DNA of 64,000 nucleotides from a bacterium (GCA_029990205.1 JAPEKQ010000002.1:2501-66500); one strand, 5' to 3'. Counted from the first letter of the stretch, positions 7,244 through 16,891 are shown. A program made the numbers and translations. The notes: generated from the sequence alone by a model not told the origin.

Positions 7244-10200
7244 TTACTTGATGACCATGATCTTCCGAGTAACAACCTCGTCGCCGGTGTCGATCGTCAC
7301 GATGTACATACCGCTCGCAACGGTCTTGCCGTCGTCGTTCTTGAGGTCCCACTGAATGTCGGTGCCGCGTGCTTCAGCCTCGCCCGTGAGCTCGGCAACC
7401 AGCGTACCGTACATGTCGTAGACCATGACCCCAAGATCGCCGCTGACGTCGCCGATGGCGATGGTGATGCCGCCGTCGTGCTCAGCCATGCGGTACGGGT
7501 TCGGGTAGATAGCGATCGCGTCACCACGCTCGAGCGTGACCATGACGTCCATGACGTCCATCTCCTCACCGTCGAGCCACAGGGTCAGCTCACCCTCGTA
7601 CGTCTGACCGAGGAGACCCTCAGGAACGGCGATGTGGAGCACGAAGTCGGCCGACTCATCGTCGTCAATCGCCGCGGACTCAGGATCGAACGTGATGCAA
7701 TCGCTCGGGATCGCTGAACCCGTGGTACCGACCAGGTCTTCGATCGTGAAGGCGATGCCGGACTCGATGTCAACGTTGCCGGTGTTCTCCACCGTCACCG
7801 TCGCATCGACCATCTCACCGGCGATGCCGATCACGTCGACCTCAGTCTCAGCCTCGAACGCGACGGTCTTGAGCTCAGCGATGACCACCTGGAGGTGGAA
7901 GACATCGGAGAGTCCGCCGTCGGCCTGGATCGTCACCGTGGTCGCGTACATGCCAGCGACGACCTCCGGATCCGACCACTCGACCTCGACTGTGCCGATC
8001 TCGCTCATGTTCCAGTCACACGTGGTAGCGATATCCACGTCAGCCGTCACGCCAGCCGGGAGACCCGTGACCGTGACCTCAGCGACGCCCGTGATGTCAT
8101 CGTTGCCGATGTTCGCGAGCTCGAACTGACCGGTCACACTGCCGCCGGGCTCCGGCGCGAGCTCCATGACGTTGCCGACGACGTTGTAGGCGTTGTCGAC
8201 GACGTTCATGGCGGTGTAGCACTCGACCGTGAGCGTGAAGGTATCAATCAGGGTGCCGTCGGTGACCGTGACCGTACCGGAGTACGAGCCTTCGAGCGTC
8301 GCGTCGGTCCAGTCGACCTCGACAACGCCAACCAGGCAGTCATCCCACGGAAGCAGCTCGGCCAGCGTCACATCGGCCGTGAGCCCCGTCGGGAGACCAG
8401 TCACCGCAACATCCAGATCATCGATCGGGCAGTTGCCCAGGTTGCAGAGCTCGAACTGGAGCATTCCGGAACCACCGGCGCCAGCCGTGTAGTCCATCAC
8501 ACCCGCCACGAGGTCGTAACCAGTATCGACGATCTCCATCGCCGGGACACACTCGACAACGAGGTCGATCTCGATCTCATCGAAGAGCGTCTCACCGTCG
8601 GCCAGCAGACCGATGACACCCATGTAGGTGTCGGCACGCTGGTCCATCGGAATCGCGGCGCAGACCTCGAAGTCATCCGACTCGCCGAGCGGAATCGACA
8701 GGTTCGTCGGATCGAAGCCGAGGATCGTACCCTCGATCGACATGCCGGTGGCATCGCCGATCAGGTAGGCCGGGGCGGCGAAGTGGACGTCATCGGCAAG
8801 GAAATTACCGACGTTGTTCACCGTGACCATGTCGCAGGCCTCGTCGCCAGGCTCACCCGTGAGGGTGACCGTGTCTTCCTCGTACGCCACATCGATCACG
8901 GCGGTCACGTTGACCGTCAGATCGAAGTAGTCCATCAGCGTCTCGACCGCCTCGATGTCCGGATCGTAGACGACGGAGGGACCGAACTCGCCAGCGAGCC
9001 AGCCCACACCACTCGCCCAGCCCCTGGCACAGATCGGCACGGTGCCGTCACCCGGGAGCCAGCTCTCGGGATGATCGGTCACGTACGTGCCGGCCGGGAG
9101 GTTGGCCGGAATCTCGGCAACACGCAGACGGTAGAGCTTCGACGGGCCGTTGAGAAGGAGCGTATCGCCCATCTCGCCATCGAGAAGGATCTCGATGGAG
9201 TCCTCGCCGCTCGGCGAGAAGACCCAGAAGCTGATCGCATCGTCACCCGGATCGGCCGGGATCTTCGTCAGCATGTCGCTGGTCGGATCGTAGTACTGGA
9301 GGTCAAGGATGCTCTCGGTACCCGGACCGTCCCAATCGTCCGTGTTCGTGTTCGTACCGGCAGCGTAGACCTGGAACTCGCCGATCATGATGTCGACGTC
9401 ACCAGGATTGACCTCGATCTCCATCTCGTTCCCGGACATGTTCGCGTAGTCATCGTCGATGTCCAGGTCAGGAATGGCCAGGTAGAGCATGAACGCGAAG
9501 GTGTCGGCCACCTCGTCGGCCTGCCAGATGTTGTCCGGCAGATCGGTGATCGGCGCGCCGTGCGTATCCTCGAACACCCTCACGCGGCCCTCGTAGAGAC
9601 CCTGCGGCAGCATCGTCGTGTCGACCCAGATGTAGAAGGAGTCGACCACGGCCAGGTCCATGCCGTCACGCAGCGGCGAGTCGAAGCTCACCGCGGACGT
9701 GATGTCCATCGGACCCGAGATGTGCTCGTACTGAGCCTCGATATGGTACGTCAGGTTCACGTTCCCCTGCGGGTCAAGACCGTTGACATCCCAGATGCGC
9801 CCAACGTGCGGCATCGCCGGGAGGAAGTTGTAGTCGTTGACACCGTCCGGAGTGTGACCCGGGTACGGCCAGACGCCGTCAGGGTTCGTGTTCGGGTTCG
9901 CGACCCGGAACATACCCGTGACGTCGCCGGGGTACATCGGAGCGCCCATCAGGTGCATCTCACCCTGCGCAGCGGCGACCGGGAAGTCGTACGGGTCGGA
10001 CTCAAGCCCGACTCCGAGCGGATCCATGTCGTCGTCGCAGATGTCGATGTCCTTCTGAGGCGCAACGTAGAAGCAGAACGCCAGATAGTCGTCCGGCAGC
10101 TCCTGCTCGATACCCCTGGGCGTCTCGACCTGGATGTAACCGTGGTACCAACCAGGCATCGCGCCCTCGGGCACGTTCACCGTGACATCCACACACTGCT

Positions 10201-13200
10201 CGTCGGCTCCGCCCGTGTTGTTCAGCGAGAACATCGGCGGATCGAAGCTGATGGCCGTGTAGTGGATCCAGTGCGTCGTGCTCGTGTCCGGCACGGAGTA
10301 GTTGTCGCCCGTGACCGGGTCGTTGTAGTTCCACAGCGGGCCGGCCCAGTGGAAGGACGTGGCGCGCATGTAGATGCTGTCGACGATGCCGACCGCCGAC
10401 GGACCATCCGAGACATCCGGATTGTCGATCGCGTCGGTGAGCCAGACAGCCACCGTGACCATGTCGCTCGAGCCCGGCGGGATGGCGTTCGCAGCATCCG
10501 AACCGACACAGATCGTGTCGCCGGCCGCGCGCGTGCCGCCGCCACCGCACATCAGAGCGAAGTCGAGGTCGTAGTCACCCTCGGTGTAGAGGAGCGGATC
10601 CGTGACGTTCGCGACCTCAGCACCGTCGCTGATGCCACCGCGGTCCGTGTCCCACTCGTTCGGATCGGTCTCACCGGTGGTGGCCCAGTCCGAACTCGTG
10701 TCGTACGGGTTGTTGCCGTCGCGGAAGCCGTCGTAGTCATCGTCCTCTTCACCATCGAGGAGCCCGTCGTTGTCCGTATCGGCATCGTCGGGATCGGTCA
10801 TGTAAGCACCATCCTCAACGGTGTCGTAGCGGGCGCTCGGGCTGGCCGGGTTCGAGACGCTGGTGTCCGTGCCCATCGCGGACAGGAGACCAACCTCAAG
10901 ACCGTCGGCCAGGACGTCACCGTCGGTGTCGTACAGGAGCGGGTCAATGCCCCAGTACACTTCGATACCGTCGATGAGACCCTCATCATCTGTATCGTCG
11001 TCCTCAGGATCGGTCTCGCTGACGCCGATGTCGGCGTCCTCACCGTCCATGTCGGCGTCCTCGTCGTAATCCGAGATGCCGTCATAGTCGCCGTCCCAGA
11101 GGTAGACAACCGAGTTGGCCGTGCTGTCGGCATCCCAGATACCCGGATCGGGGTTCGTGCCACCGAGGATCGGGTCGACCGGAATGGCCTGCCACATGCC
11201 AAGCTCGAATCCGTCGTGAAGACCGTCCTGATCCGTATCGAACAGCTTCGGATCGGACGCCCGGAATCCCACCTCGCCGGTGTGCGGCTGGTGGAAGACC
11301 TGGAAGTACTCGTCACCGTCGAGGACACCGTCCTCATCGAAGTCCCGGTCGTTGTCCGAGAATTCGTGCCAGGTGTCGAGACCCATCTCCTGAACGTCGG
11401 AGAGGTTATCGTTGTCGGTGTCGTTGTCGAGGATGTCCGGGATGCCGTCGCTGTCAGCGTCGTTGGCACCACCGCAGTCATCGTCGCCGTCACCGTCCCA
11501 GACCCAGTCGTTGTCGGAATCGACGTCCATGCCGTTGTGGATGCCGTCATTGTCGGTATCCACGGTCACGTTCTCGATGCCGTCAACATCCGTGTCGTTC
11601 TCGTCGCAACCGTCACTGTCAGTGTCGGGGTTCGTCGGGTCGGTCTCGTACGCGTAGTACTCGTCACCGTCCGTCAGACCGTCGTTGTCAGAGTCGGTAT
11701 CGACATCCGGATCGGACTCCTGGGCGAACTCGAGATTGTCCTCGAGCGTGTCGCCATCGGTGTCGTCGTTGTACGGCTCGGTCGGGTCGCCGGAGTTATC
11801 AACCCAGCCCACCGCGTACGTCGTCGCCGGCGCGACATCCGGGTCGTTCCCCGGAACCTCGTAGTAGTCCGGCAGACCGTCGTTGTCCGAGTCACGATCC
11901 TGCGCGTCGGTCTCGCCGAGCAGCGGATCGTACTCGCCGTCAAGGTCCGCATCCTCAACACCGTCGTCCAGGCCGTCGAAGTCACTGTCGGCGAGACGGG
12001 GATCCGTCATCGTCGAAGTGTCGTCGTCGCCCGCGGCCGCGTAGCCGACCTCAAGACCGTCGTTCAGACCGTCGTTATCCGTGTCAGTGTCACGCGGATC
12101 GGTCATGAACGCCAGCTCGTCACCGTCGTGCATTTCGTCGCCGTCGGTGTCGTCGTCCTGCGGATCGGTCTCGTTGGTATCGAGGTTACCGTCGTAGTCG
12201 ACATCCTCCATGCCGTCCCAGAGATCGTCGCCGTCCATGTCCGCGTCAGTCGGGTCATAGCCGCGCGTGATCTCCCAGCGGTCGGAGATGCCGTCGCCGT
12301 CGGTGTCCTGGACATGCGGGTTCGTGCCGTGGATCGCGACCTCATCGAAGTCGTTGTACCCACCGATCGTATCCCCGTCCATGTCGTCGTCGGTCGGATC
12401 CGTCGGCCAGGTCTGGGCAACGCCGTCGACGTTGTTCCAGTTCGGGTGAACCTCGTCACCGTCGAACAGGCCGTCGCCGTCCCAGTCCACCGTCAGATGC
12501 ATCGTCGGCGTGGCGCTGCCCTCGAGGATGTACTCCTCGACATCGAACAGACCGTCACCGTCGTTGTCCGCGGCGACCGCGTTGCCCGCGCCGTAGTCGG
12601 ACGCATCGAGCGGATCGTAGTAGTTCGCAACTTCCTGCGCGTCGAGGTAGCCATCCCCGTCCGTGTCAGGGTTGCCCGGGTTCAGGGCGCCAACGTGGAA
12701 GCGCGTCCCGTCCCGCGTATTCTTCGCCGACACGTAGTCCCCGTAGAGGACCTCCGTGCGGTCGTGGAAGAACAGGTAACCGTCACCCGGCGTGGGCGTC
12801 TGCTGCTCGCGCCAGTCGGAGTCCGGATCGAGAACGTTCGGGATGCCGTCGCCACCAAGCTCCGTATCCGTGTCGTCCTCGACGAACGTCCAGTTCATGA
12901 CGGTGACGCCGTCGGCCGCGAGATAGGTACCGGTGACAGTCTCACCGTCCATCATCGTATCGCCGTCGGTGTCAGGATCGAGCGGGTTGGAACCCCAGTC
13001 GACCTCTTCGCCGTCATCGACGTAGTCGCCGTCGGTGTTCGGATCGAGCGGGTCGGTCCAGTACGTGTAGACCTCTTCGCCGTCCTCGAGACCGTCGTCG
13101 TCGGTGTCGTCGTCAGTCGGATCCGTACCCCAGATCCAGACTTCCTGACCGTCGATGAGACCGTCGTTGTCGCTGTCGGGGTCCGTGCCACTCGTCCCGT

Positions 13201-14617
13201 AGCCGGCCTCGTCGCCGTCGTAGATACCGTCACCATCCGAGTCCCAGTCCAGGGCGTTGATCAGATAGTCCCTGAAGGGGATCGGACGGGTCTGGTCGCT
13301 GTTCAGATCCACGTCGTCGATCGTACCGGCCTGCGCCTCATCCACCCCATCACCATCGGTGTCGGCCATGTCGAAGCTGGTCTCGTAGGTGTAGAGCTCA
13401 GCACCAGGCGTGAGGCCGTCCGTATCGTACGGATCGTTCGCGTCGGTCGGGTCGGTGCCGTAGATCTGGTACTCGGCGTTGTCGTCCAGACCGTCGTTGT
13501 CGGTGTCGGTGTCGCGCGGGTCAGTCTCGCCCGCGTCGACGATACCGTCACCGTCGATGTCCTCTTCGTCATCATCCAGACCGTCGTTGTCGCTGTCGAG
13601 GTCCAGAGCGTCGATGAGGCCATCGCCGTCCGTATCGAGACCCGGAGTGGCCTGCGGATTCTCGATCGTATCCGAGATGCCGTCGCCATCCGTGTCAGCG
13701 TCGGCGGGGTCGGTCTTGTACCAGGCGAGCTCCTCGCCGTCGTACCAGCCGTCGCCGTCCGCGTCTTCACCGGCGAGCGGGTCGCTCAGCGCGTGGTAGA
13801 TCTCGTAACCATCGCTGAAGCCGTCGCCGTCGGTGTCGTAGTCCTCGGGATCGATCTCGCCAGCGTCGACCACAGCGTTCTCGTTGTAGTCTTCCTGGCT
13901 GTCCGTGACACCATCGTTGTCGCTGTCGAAGTCGACGGCATTGATCTGGCCGTCGCTGTCAGCGTCAGCGTTGTCCTCGTTCCCGATTCCGTCGATGCGG
14001 CCGTCGCCATCAGTGTCATCGTCCAGCGGGTTCGTCCCGTAGACGACTTCCTCATAGTCGTTCCAGCCATCATCGTCGGTGTTGGCATCGAGCGGGTCAG
14101 TCCCGTACATCCCCTCGAGGCCATCGATCAGACCGTCGTCATCGGTATCCGCGTCGAGCCAGTCCGTCTCGAACCACGGACTGCCGGGCTCATGGACACC
14201 GTCGCCGTCGTCTTCGTCGGCGTCCAGAATCCAGTCACCGTCGGAATCGATGTCCAACGCGTTGATCAGCGTGTCCTCATCTTCGGCACTGTCAACGAGT
14301 CCCTCGATCCCGTCGTAGATCCCGTCACCGTCGGTGTCGGGGTTAAACGGGTCGGTCTCGCCAACATCAACGACGCCGTTACCATTGACATCCTCTTCGA
14401 TGTCGGTAAGGCCATCGTTGTCCCAGTCGGCCTTCTCATCCAAGACCGTACCGTGGATGCCATGCTTGATCTCATAGAAGTCCGGCAGCCCGTCGCCGTC
14501 CGTGTCGTAGTAGTACGCACTCGCGGGTACGCTGCCGATGAGCATCAGCGAGAACACGACCAAGAGCGAAGCGAGCGCGATCACCGCGCCTCTGTCGCTG
14601 CGGTTCTCTCTTGCCAT
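7244..14617 (-). CDS. Giant secreted TSP3-repeat calcium-binding surface protein with C-terminal sorting domain
   Basis: 2457 residues. The signal peptide ends near residue 35 (VPASA-YYY). Residues about 36-1340 are many TSP3-like units of the form DTDGDGLxDGxE...TDPxxxDTD, very rich in Asp, known in this fold to bind calcium. Residues about 1345-2370 are beta-rich, with repeated Ig/NEW3-like units such as VTGLPAGVTADV. The last ~90 residues (YPNPYRMAEH... to SGMYIVTIDTGDEVVTRKIMVIK) are a FlgD-like/type 9 sorting domain. The start at 14617 has AGGAGG 7 bases before it; an in-frame ATG at 14773 would place 52 odd residues before the signal peptide. It is likely a cell-surface or matrix protein. 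Function beyond that is unknown. Confidence 0.88.
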   Translation of the reverse strand: MARENRSDRGAVIALASLLVVFSLMLIGSVPASAYYYDTDGDGLPDFYEIKHGIHGTVLDEKADWDNDGLTDIEEDVNGNGVVDVGETDPFNPDTDGDGIYDGIEGLVDSAEDEDTLINALDIDSDGDWILDADEDDGDGVHEPGSPWFETDWLDADTDDDGLIDGLEGMYGTDPLDANTDDDGWNDYEEVVYGTNPLDDDTDGDGRIDGIGNEDNADADSDGQINAVDFDSDNDGVTDSQEDYNENAVVDAGEIDPEDYDTDGDGFSDGYEIYHALSDPLAGEDADGDGWYDGEELAWYKTDPADADTDGDGISDTIENPQATPGLDTDGDGLIDALDLDSDNDGLDDDEEDIDGDGIVDAGETDPRDTDTDNDGLDDNAEYQIYGTDPTDANDPYDTDGLTPGAELYTYETSFDMADTDGDGVDEAQAGTIDDVDLNSDQTRPIPFRDYLINALDWDSDGDGIYDGDEAGYGTSGTDPDSDNDGLIDGQEVWIWGTDPTDDDTDDDGLEDGEEVYTYWTDPLDPNTDGDYVDDGEEVDWGSNPLDPDTDGDTMMDGETVTGTYLAADGVTVMNWTFVEDDTDTELGGDGIPNVLDPDSDWREQQTPTPGDGYLFFHDRTEVLYGDYVSAKNTRDGTRFHVGALNPGNPDTDGDGYLDAQEVANYYDPLDASDYGAGNAVAADNDGDGLFDVEEYILEGSATPTMHLTVDWDGDGLFDGDEVHPNWNNVDGVAQTWPTDPTDDDMDGDTIGGYNDFDEVAIHGTNPHVQDTDGDGISDRWEITRGYDPTDADMDGDDLWDGMEDVDYDGNLDTNETDPQDDDTDGDEMHDGDELAFMTDPRDTDTDNDGLNDGLEVGYAAAGDDDTSTMTDPRLADSDFDGLDDGVEDADLDGEYDPLLGETDAQDRDSDNDGLPDYYEVPGNDPDVAPATTYAVGWVDNSGDPTEPYNDDTDGDTLEDNLEFAQESDPDVDTDSDNDGLTDGDEYYAYETDPTNPDTDSDGCDENDTDVDGIENVTVDTDNDGIHNGMDVDSDNDWVWDGDGDDDCGGANDADSDGIPDILDNDTDNDNLSDVQEMGLDTWHEFSDNDRDFDEDGVLDGDEYFQVFHQPHTGEVGFRASDPKLFDTDQDGLHDGFELGMWQAIPVDPILGGTNPDPGIWDADSTANSVVYLWDGDYDGISDYDEDADMDGEDADIGVSETDPEDDDTDDEGLIDGIEVYWGIDPLLYDTDGDVLADGLEVGLLSAMGTDTSVSNPASPSARYDTVEDGAYMTDPDDADTDNDGLLDGEEDDDYDGFRDGNNPYDTSSDWATTGETDPNEWDTDRGGISDGAEVANVTDPLLYTEGDYDLDFALMCGGGGTRAAGDTICVGSDAANAIPPGSSDMVTVAVWLTDAIDNPDVSDGPSAVGIVDSIYMRATSFHWAGPLWNYNDPVTGDNYSVPDTSTTHWIHYTAISFDPPMFSLNNTGGADEQCVDVTVNVPEGAMPGWYHGYIQVETPRGIEQELPDDYLAFCFYVAPQKDIDICDDDMDPLGVGLESDPYDFPVAAAQGEMHLMGAPMYPGDVTGMFRVANPNTNPDGVWPYPGHTPDGVNDYNFLPAMPHVGRIWDVNGLDPQGNVNLTYHIEAQYEHISGPMDITSAVSFDSPLRDGMDLAVVDSFYIWVDTTMLPQGLYEGRVRVFEDTHGAPITDLPDNIWQADEVADTFAFMLYLAIPDLDIDDDYANMSGNEMEIEVNPGDVDIMIGEFQVYAAGTNTNTDDWDGPGTESILDLQYYDPTSDMLTKIPADPGDDAISFWVFSPSGEDSIEILLDGEMGDTLLLNGPSKLYRLRVAEIPANLPAGTYVTDHPESWLPGDGTVPICARGWASGVGWLAGEFGPSVVYDPDIEAVETLMDYFDLTVNVTAVIDVAYEEDTVTLTGEPGDEACDMVTVNNVGNFLADDVHFAAPAYLIGDATGMSIEGTILGFDPTNLSIPLGESDDFEVCAAIPMDQRADTYMGVIGLLADGETLFDEIEIDLVVECVPAMEIVDTGYDLVAGVMDYTAGAGGSGMLQFELCNLGNCPIDDLDVAVTGLPTGLTADVTLAELLPWDDCLVGVVEVDWTDATLEGSYSGTVTVTDGTLIDTFTLTVECYTAMNVVDNAYNVVGNVMELAPEPGGSVTGQFELANIGNDDITGVAEVTVTGLPAGVTADVDIATTCDWNMSEIGTVEVEWSDPEVVAGMYATTVTIQADGGLSDVFHLQVVIAELKTVAFEAETEVDVIGIAGEMVDATVTVENTGNVDIESGIAFTIEDLVGTTGSAIPSDCITFDPESAAIDDDESADFVLHIAVPEGLLGQTYEGELTLWLDGEEMDVMDVMVTLERGDAIAIYPNPYRMAEHDGGITIAIGDVSGDLGVMVYDMYGTLVAELTGEAEARGTDIQWDLKNDDGKTVASGMYIVTIDTGDEVVTRKIMVIK
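10600..14512 (-). repeat. Degenerate tandem TSP3-coding repeats
   Basis: This half of the giant gene is made of short units coding DTDGDG or DSDNDG spaced by about 12-40 residues. The GAC/GAT/GGC bias leaves the opposite strand almost free of stops, which explains a spurious 2245-residue antisense frame. Confidence 0.85.
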
Positions 14618-14766
14618 CCGACAACCTCCTAGAAAAACGTTCTCACTCCGATGGCGCTCTCCCGTGCGCCTCGGGGCCCCGTCGTGGCCGCTCGGCCTCC
14701 AACGGAGATCTCTCGCTGCCGCTTCCCTGGCAGCGAACCTTCCCCTAGCTACTCGTACTGAATATC

Positions 14767-14865
14767 CTAGCATTCACCTCCTATCGGCGCTGGATGCGCC
14801 ACCACATCGGTGGCTTCCAGACGCAGGAACCCCCACAGTTTCTCTTCACTAAGTTGCCTCAACAC
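14767..14865 (-). CDS. Possible 32-residue leader peptide upstream of the giant gene
   Basis: GTG start, weak AGGG ribosome site 5 bases before it, product beginning VLRQLSEEKLWGFLRL and ending IGGEC. It starts about 19 bases after the predicted transcription start. Its end contains AGGAGGTGA, and its stop overlaps an ATG that opens the in-frame extension of the giant gene. It may be a leader or chance; no homolog is recognised. Confidence 0.25.
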   Translation of the reverse strand: MLRQLSEEKLWGFLRLEATDVVAHPAPIGGEC

Positions 14866-14890
14866 ACCAACCCTGTACGGGTTTTGCGGC

Positions 14891-14920
14891 AATCTAGCAC
14901 ACGGTCCGGAAATCTGTCAA
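14891..14920 (-). promoter_or_regulatory. Promoter for the giant TSP3 gene
   Basis: On the minus strand a perfect TTGACA is followed after 18 bases by TAGATT. The predicted transcript has a long leader of about 265 bases before the giant gene start at 14617. The remainder of the 456-base gap to alr shows no other gene besides the possible leader peptide. Confidence 0.65.
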
Positions 14921-15073
14921 CCTTCTTTTTGGTGCAATCCCGGACCCCTTGAGGAGGGTCAAGACCCGAGCCTTTGTCAAGTTAGCGCGACGCCGGAACC
15001 GGTTCCATCACCACCTCCGACGACCGCTCGCGCGGCACGCCGGAAAGCCGTATCGCCGTTCAGCGAACGTCCC

Positions 15074-16267
15074 TCATCGAATGATACCCGGCTGCCGTCC
15101 AACCGACCGCCGTTCGATGAGCGTTCGCACCCCGATGGTCTCACCACTCTCTATGTATGTGCGGGCCACACGCTTGCCGATCCCGCAGATCACATCGTAG
15201 TTGATCGTCCCGGAGAGACCGGCCACCTCATCGACCGATATCTCGGCGTCCCCCTGCCTGCCGAAGAGCACGACCTCATCGCCTACGGCCGCGTTCCCCA
15301 CGTTCTCGAGGCTCACCATGGTCACATCCATGGTGACCCGGCCGATGACCGGGGCCTTCACGCCCCGCACCAGCACCTCCCCGCAGTTGGACAGATGGAG
15401 GCTGTACCCGTGACCGTACCCCACCGGGATGACGCCCACGCGCGTCGGGCGCTCGGTGACGTAGGTGCGACCGTAGCTCACCGGATGTCCCGCCGGGAGC
15501 TCGCGGATCTGCGCGATCCGCGACTTGAAGCTCATCACCGGTCTGAGGTCCGCGTCCGGCGCGACGCCGGCCGCCGGCCTCAGTCCGTAGATCATGATCC
15601 CGGGACGCACGAGGTTGAGGGGCGCCTCGCGTGAATCCGGAACTCCGAGCACGCCGCCGCTGTTGGCGGCATGGCGGAGCGGAATGGCAACTCCCTTGCC
15701 CTCGAGTCGTGAGAGCAGTCCCAGGAATCTATCAAGCTGTGAACGGGTGTACTCAGGATCGTCGTCCGACGACGGGAAGTGTGTGAAGACTCCCTCGAGG
15801 ACCAGGTTCGGCAGGTTGGCCACCGCCGAGATGAAGGGTGCCGCGTCGGCAAGGCCGATGCCGCTCCGCCCCATCCCCGTGTCGACCTCGACGTGGACGA
15901 CGCACTGCTTCTCGCGTGACACCGCCGCCCTGGAGAGCGCGCGCGCGATGCCGAGGCTCGGCACAGTGCACGAGAGCTCGTAGTCGACGACGCCTTCCGT
16001 CTCCTCCTCCATCGGTGGACTCAGGATGAGGATGGGCGCCGCGATCCCGGCCTGCCGAAGCTCGATACCCTCGTGGAGTGTCGCCACTCCGAGGACGTCG
16101 ATGCCCTCGCGTACCGCGACTCGCGACACCTCGACCGCGCCGTGACCGTACGCGTCCGCCTTGACAACGAGAAGAACCTGGCAGCCTTCTCCCGCCCTGG
16201 CACGTGCTTCGGAGATGTTGTGGGATAGTGCGTCGAGGTCGATCTCCAGCCAGGTCGAGAACCGCAT
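15074..16267 (-). CDS. alr: Alanine racemase
   Basis: PLP enzyme making D-alanine for peptidoglycan. The PLP Lys is in VVKADAYGHG; later motifs include EVDTGMGRSGI, HAANSGG, RPGIMIYGL, the segment VGYGHGYS and GRVTMDVTMV. It is 397 residues, normal length. The start ATG at 16267 (MRFSTWLEID) has GAGGGAG 7 bases upstream; 14 residues of open frame before it lack a ribosome site. It stands alone between two long intergenic regions, so it probably has its own promoter. Confidence 0.96.
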   Translation of the reverse strand: MRFSTWLEIDLDALSHNISEARARAGEGCQVLLVVKADAYGHGAVEVSRVAVREGIDVLGVATLHEGIELRQAGIAAPILILSPPMEEETEGVVDYELSCTVPSLGIARALSRAAVSREKQCVVHVEVDTGMGRSGIGLADAAPFISAVANLPNLVLEGVFTHFPSSDDDPEYTRSQLDRFLGLLSRLEGKGVAIPLRHAANSGGVLGVPDSREAPLNLVRPGIMIYGLRPAAGVAPDADLRPVMSFKSRIAQIRELPAGHPVSYGRTYVTERPTRVGVIPVGYGHGYSLHLSNCGEVLVRGVKAPVIGRVTMDVTMVSLENVGNAAVGDEVVLFGRQGDAEISVDEVAGLSGTINYDVICGIGKRVARTYIESGETIGVRTLIERRSVGRQPGIIR

Positions 16268-16319
16268 CGGTATCTCCCTCTCACGGCGTGCGCCCAATCT
16301 TCCGGCCACAAGCGACTAT

Positions 16320-16348
16320 TTAGTAGCACAGGGACCCCTGCCCCGCAA
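16320..16348 (-). promoter_or_regulatory. Candidate promoter for alr
   Basis: TTGCGG, 17 bases, TACTAA on the minus strand, about 52 bases before the alr start. Both boxes are imperfect. Confidence 0.35.
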
Positions 16349-16418
16349 GCGGATTCGCCCTTTTTCGGGTAGAATCGCTCGGGAGACCACTCCAGGCACG
16401 CGAAACCGACCGCGTCAC

Positions 16419-16524
16419 GGCAGACGCCGGTGCGTCTGCCCGTCCCCGTTCGCATGGATCGTATGTCAATGAGCCGGGTGCCCAATGAGCACCCAGGCCC
16501 CCTCCGGGCACACCTTCGGGGGCC
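16419..16524. other. Cluster of three perfect hairpins in the alr-mazG gap
   Basis: Within the 624-base gap: GGCAGACGC/GCGTCTGCC with a 4-base loop (16419-16440); GGGTGC/GCACCC with a 7-base loop (16476-16494); and GGCCCCC/GGGGGCC with a 15-base loop (16496-16524). No open frame with a ribosome site was found. A TAGAAT -10-like box at 16370 on the plus strand lacks a -35. It may be a structured RNA or regulatory DNA; no known family is recognised. Confidence 0.35.
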
Positions 16525-16708
16525 TCCGGGCGCCGGAAGAATGGGGACGTTCTGCTACAACAACCCCACATTTCCGGCCCACGGAGCCCTTTGGGATGCA
16601 AGCGGCATGCCAGCACGCGCAATACCATCTAACTCAATGTCTCGCTTGTGCTTACGACGCATCGCGCCACTCCGCGGCTCGCGACCGTTCTGGACAACGC
16701 GCGTCACA

Positions 16709-16728
16709 GGGGGCGTTTCACGGCCCCC
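16709..16728 (+). other. GC hairpin just upstream of the mazG promoter
   Basis: GGGGGC pairs with GCCCCC around an 8-base loop. It ends 1 base before the mazG -35 box. It could end any transcript from the hairpin cluster or act as an operator; it has no U tract. Confidence 0.3.
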
Positions 16729-16729
16729 G

Positions 16730-16758
16730 TTGCGAACGTCCCGACCATCGTGTATCCT
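16730..16758 (+). promoter_or_regulatory. Promoter for mazG
   Basis: TTGCGA, 17 bases, TATCCT, about 134 bases before the GTG start. Four of six bases match in each box. Confidence 0.5.
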
Positions 16759-16891
16759 CGCGTGTGACAGTGTGTTCCATGAAAGACACGGACAGTACGC
16801 TATAGCGTGGGACGTCCCGAGGCGGCCGGCACGCTCATCCGGCGGCCCCCCGAGCCCTCACACGCCCCTCAACCGAGAGGAGCCCCTGCAC

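Noticed and set aside
7895-14632. A 2245-residue open frame on the plus strand opposite the giant gene
   Set aside because: It is the mirror of the GAC/GAT-rich TSP3 repeats (read as Val/Ile/Arg-rich text), has no ribosome site or domain, and the minus frame has signal peptide, folds and sorting domain.
14618-14773. 52-residue extension of the giant protein
   Set aside because: It would precede an intact signal peptide and block export; kept only as a note in the leader finding.
16430-16891. Upstream open extension of mazG (154 extra residues)
   Set aside because: It covers hairpins and the mazG promoter; MazG homology and a good ribosome site begin at the GTG at 16892.
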